From Anisakis pegreffii (lineage: Eukaryota > Nematoda > Chromadorea > Rhabditida > Anisakidae), in the NCBI GenBank assembly GCA_035041965.1, contig JAPYMA010003014.1, positions 62,001-126,000 on the forward strand: 64,000 bases of DNA, in the 5' to 3' direction. The first letter of the stretch is position 1, and each line of letters begins with the position of its first letter. Below are positions 62,858 through 64,000 of this stretch, in pieces. A program made the translations under genes and the position numbers. The notes beneath the pieces are model-generated. The model worked only from the letters and a program-made list of their open reading frames with translations, searched no databases and had not been told where the DNA came from.

Positions 62858-64000
62858 TCTTCGTCTCTGCTTTACGGTTTCTATCGCGATTTCAAGAACA
62901 CTCCTATTGAAACGCTATAAAAACTGCGACACTGTGATGAATATGTTTAAAAACGACCAAAAAAACTGCTAGAAAACCGTAAAGCTGGTACAAAAACCGA
63001 AAAATATTTACGAATCTTTTCAAACAAAAAAATTCACGAATCCGATAAAACACACTGAATGAAACTGAAAAAACTGAAAACGTAGTGAAAAAATCATCGT
63101 ATACAGTCATTCTGATCACCAAATAACTCGTGCTCACTACGAACTTCTGTTCAATGCGGATAGAATTTGGCCGTTCTGGATGTGTGTATGCTGAGCTTTT
63201 ACATCTGATGCTAACACGTTAAGCTAATGCCATAATTTTTTAGCATTCATCTAGTTTCCGTCTCACGATCAGTTTCTCGCAAGTTTTTATCTCTATCCCA
63301 CATCTACACACGAAAAACACATGTGAGTTCATCGTCAGTTTGAGAGCGTTTTATTTGCACAATATCTCTTCGTATTGAACAACAAATGTTTACGGCTCTG
63401 TAGGTTTACTTTCTATAGACGACTCATTTGCTTTCATGCAATGAATAGGAATAGCAACTAGCGTGTCATAAAAGTGAAATCGCAAATAAACAATCCTTAA
63501 CGAGCACAATGAACACTATCGCATTGCTCACAACCATTTTACACTAGAGCCTGTGAATTCTGTTCATTCGATGGCACATGATATAATCAGCAAATACAAC
63601 GGAACGGAACAAGTAAATATACTATGGTGTGGTGGTTGGTTGCAGTTGATAAGTCAACATTGAGCAACTGAAAATAACAAATGTGAAATAATTCAATACT
63701 GAAACGTAAGCGAATGATAAGTGCGCACCACAATGAGTGGTGAATACCATAAAAAATTTGTGAAATGCGTCATTTTTTTCCGAAGACGAGCCTGAACGGT
63801 GTTCGCAGTGTTGTGCATTAAAGGGCAATTCACGGCACTCACTCGGGTGTGATGAAAAGTTCTCAGGTTTCAAGTTAAGCAGCAGAATTGCATCTCATCG
63901 CTAACAATTTGCAATGAATTTTTTTGTTTCGTCACCAAAAAAGACGATTATCAACTGTTTCTTAGCAATTATCAATTGGCCCTGGAAAAGTGTCACTAAG
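62858..64000. other. Right-end region upstream of the DUF4139 gene
   Basis: AT-rich with no convincing exon on either strand. It should contain the DUF4139 gene promoter. Open frames at 62904-63137 and 63622-63873 (minus) are low-complexity or unrecognisable. Confidence 0.4.

Overview
The window is eukaryotic nuclear DNA, AT-rich (estimated by eye), most like a nematode. All five genes found are interrupted by many introns with good GT-AG (once GC-AG) sites, and reading phase is kept across every junction I propose. The nematode call rests on three things: a TTTTCAG spliced-leader-like acceptor right before one start codon, a nuclear receptor of the nematode-expanded kind, and a DUF4140/DUF4139 protein close to my recollection of C. 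elegans F37C4.5. I cannot name the species. Most long open frames between the genes are chance.

Layout. (1) 0.5-4.9 kb, minus strand: 5' two-fifths to half of a phosphorylase kinase beta-subunit gene (13 exons seen; the 3' part lies off the left edge). (2) 4.9-9.9 kb: gene-free, with a hairpin-bearing tandem repeat, a GC-rich block, an orphan histone-type 3' hairpin with AATAAA, and three RNA-like inverted repeats. (3) 9.9-12.2 kb, plus: TIPIN (Swi3/Csm3), the replication-fork protection partner of TIMELESS. (4) 13.2-18.55 kb, plus: NOM1/Sgd1, a nucleolar MIF4G-MA3 ribosome-biogenesis protein, 14 exons. (5) 18.7-28 kb: repeat island with tandem repeats of about 175 bp in both orientations and a 2.73-kb foldback element with 1.19-kb inverted arms. 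(6) 28-42.8 kb: long non-coding stretch. (7) 42.8-56.15 kb, plus: nuclear hormone receptor, 13 exons, with a 7.5-kb first intron whose isolated first exon was recovered by phase matching. (8) 58.5-62.85 kb, minus: DUF4140/DUF4139 protein, 11 exons, tail-to-tail with the receptor.

The genes are unrelated housekeeping or regulatory genes: glycogenolysis control, replication-fork stability, 40S ribosome assembly, transcription, and one of unknown role. TIPIN and NOM1 lie in the same orientation under 1 kb apart, so an operon is possible but unproven. I see no convincing undescribed coding system. The most unusual items are the foldback element with unevenly diverged arms inside an orientation-switching tandem array, the orphan histone 3' end, and the TTCG-loop hairpins at 8.7-9.2 kb.
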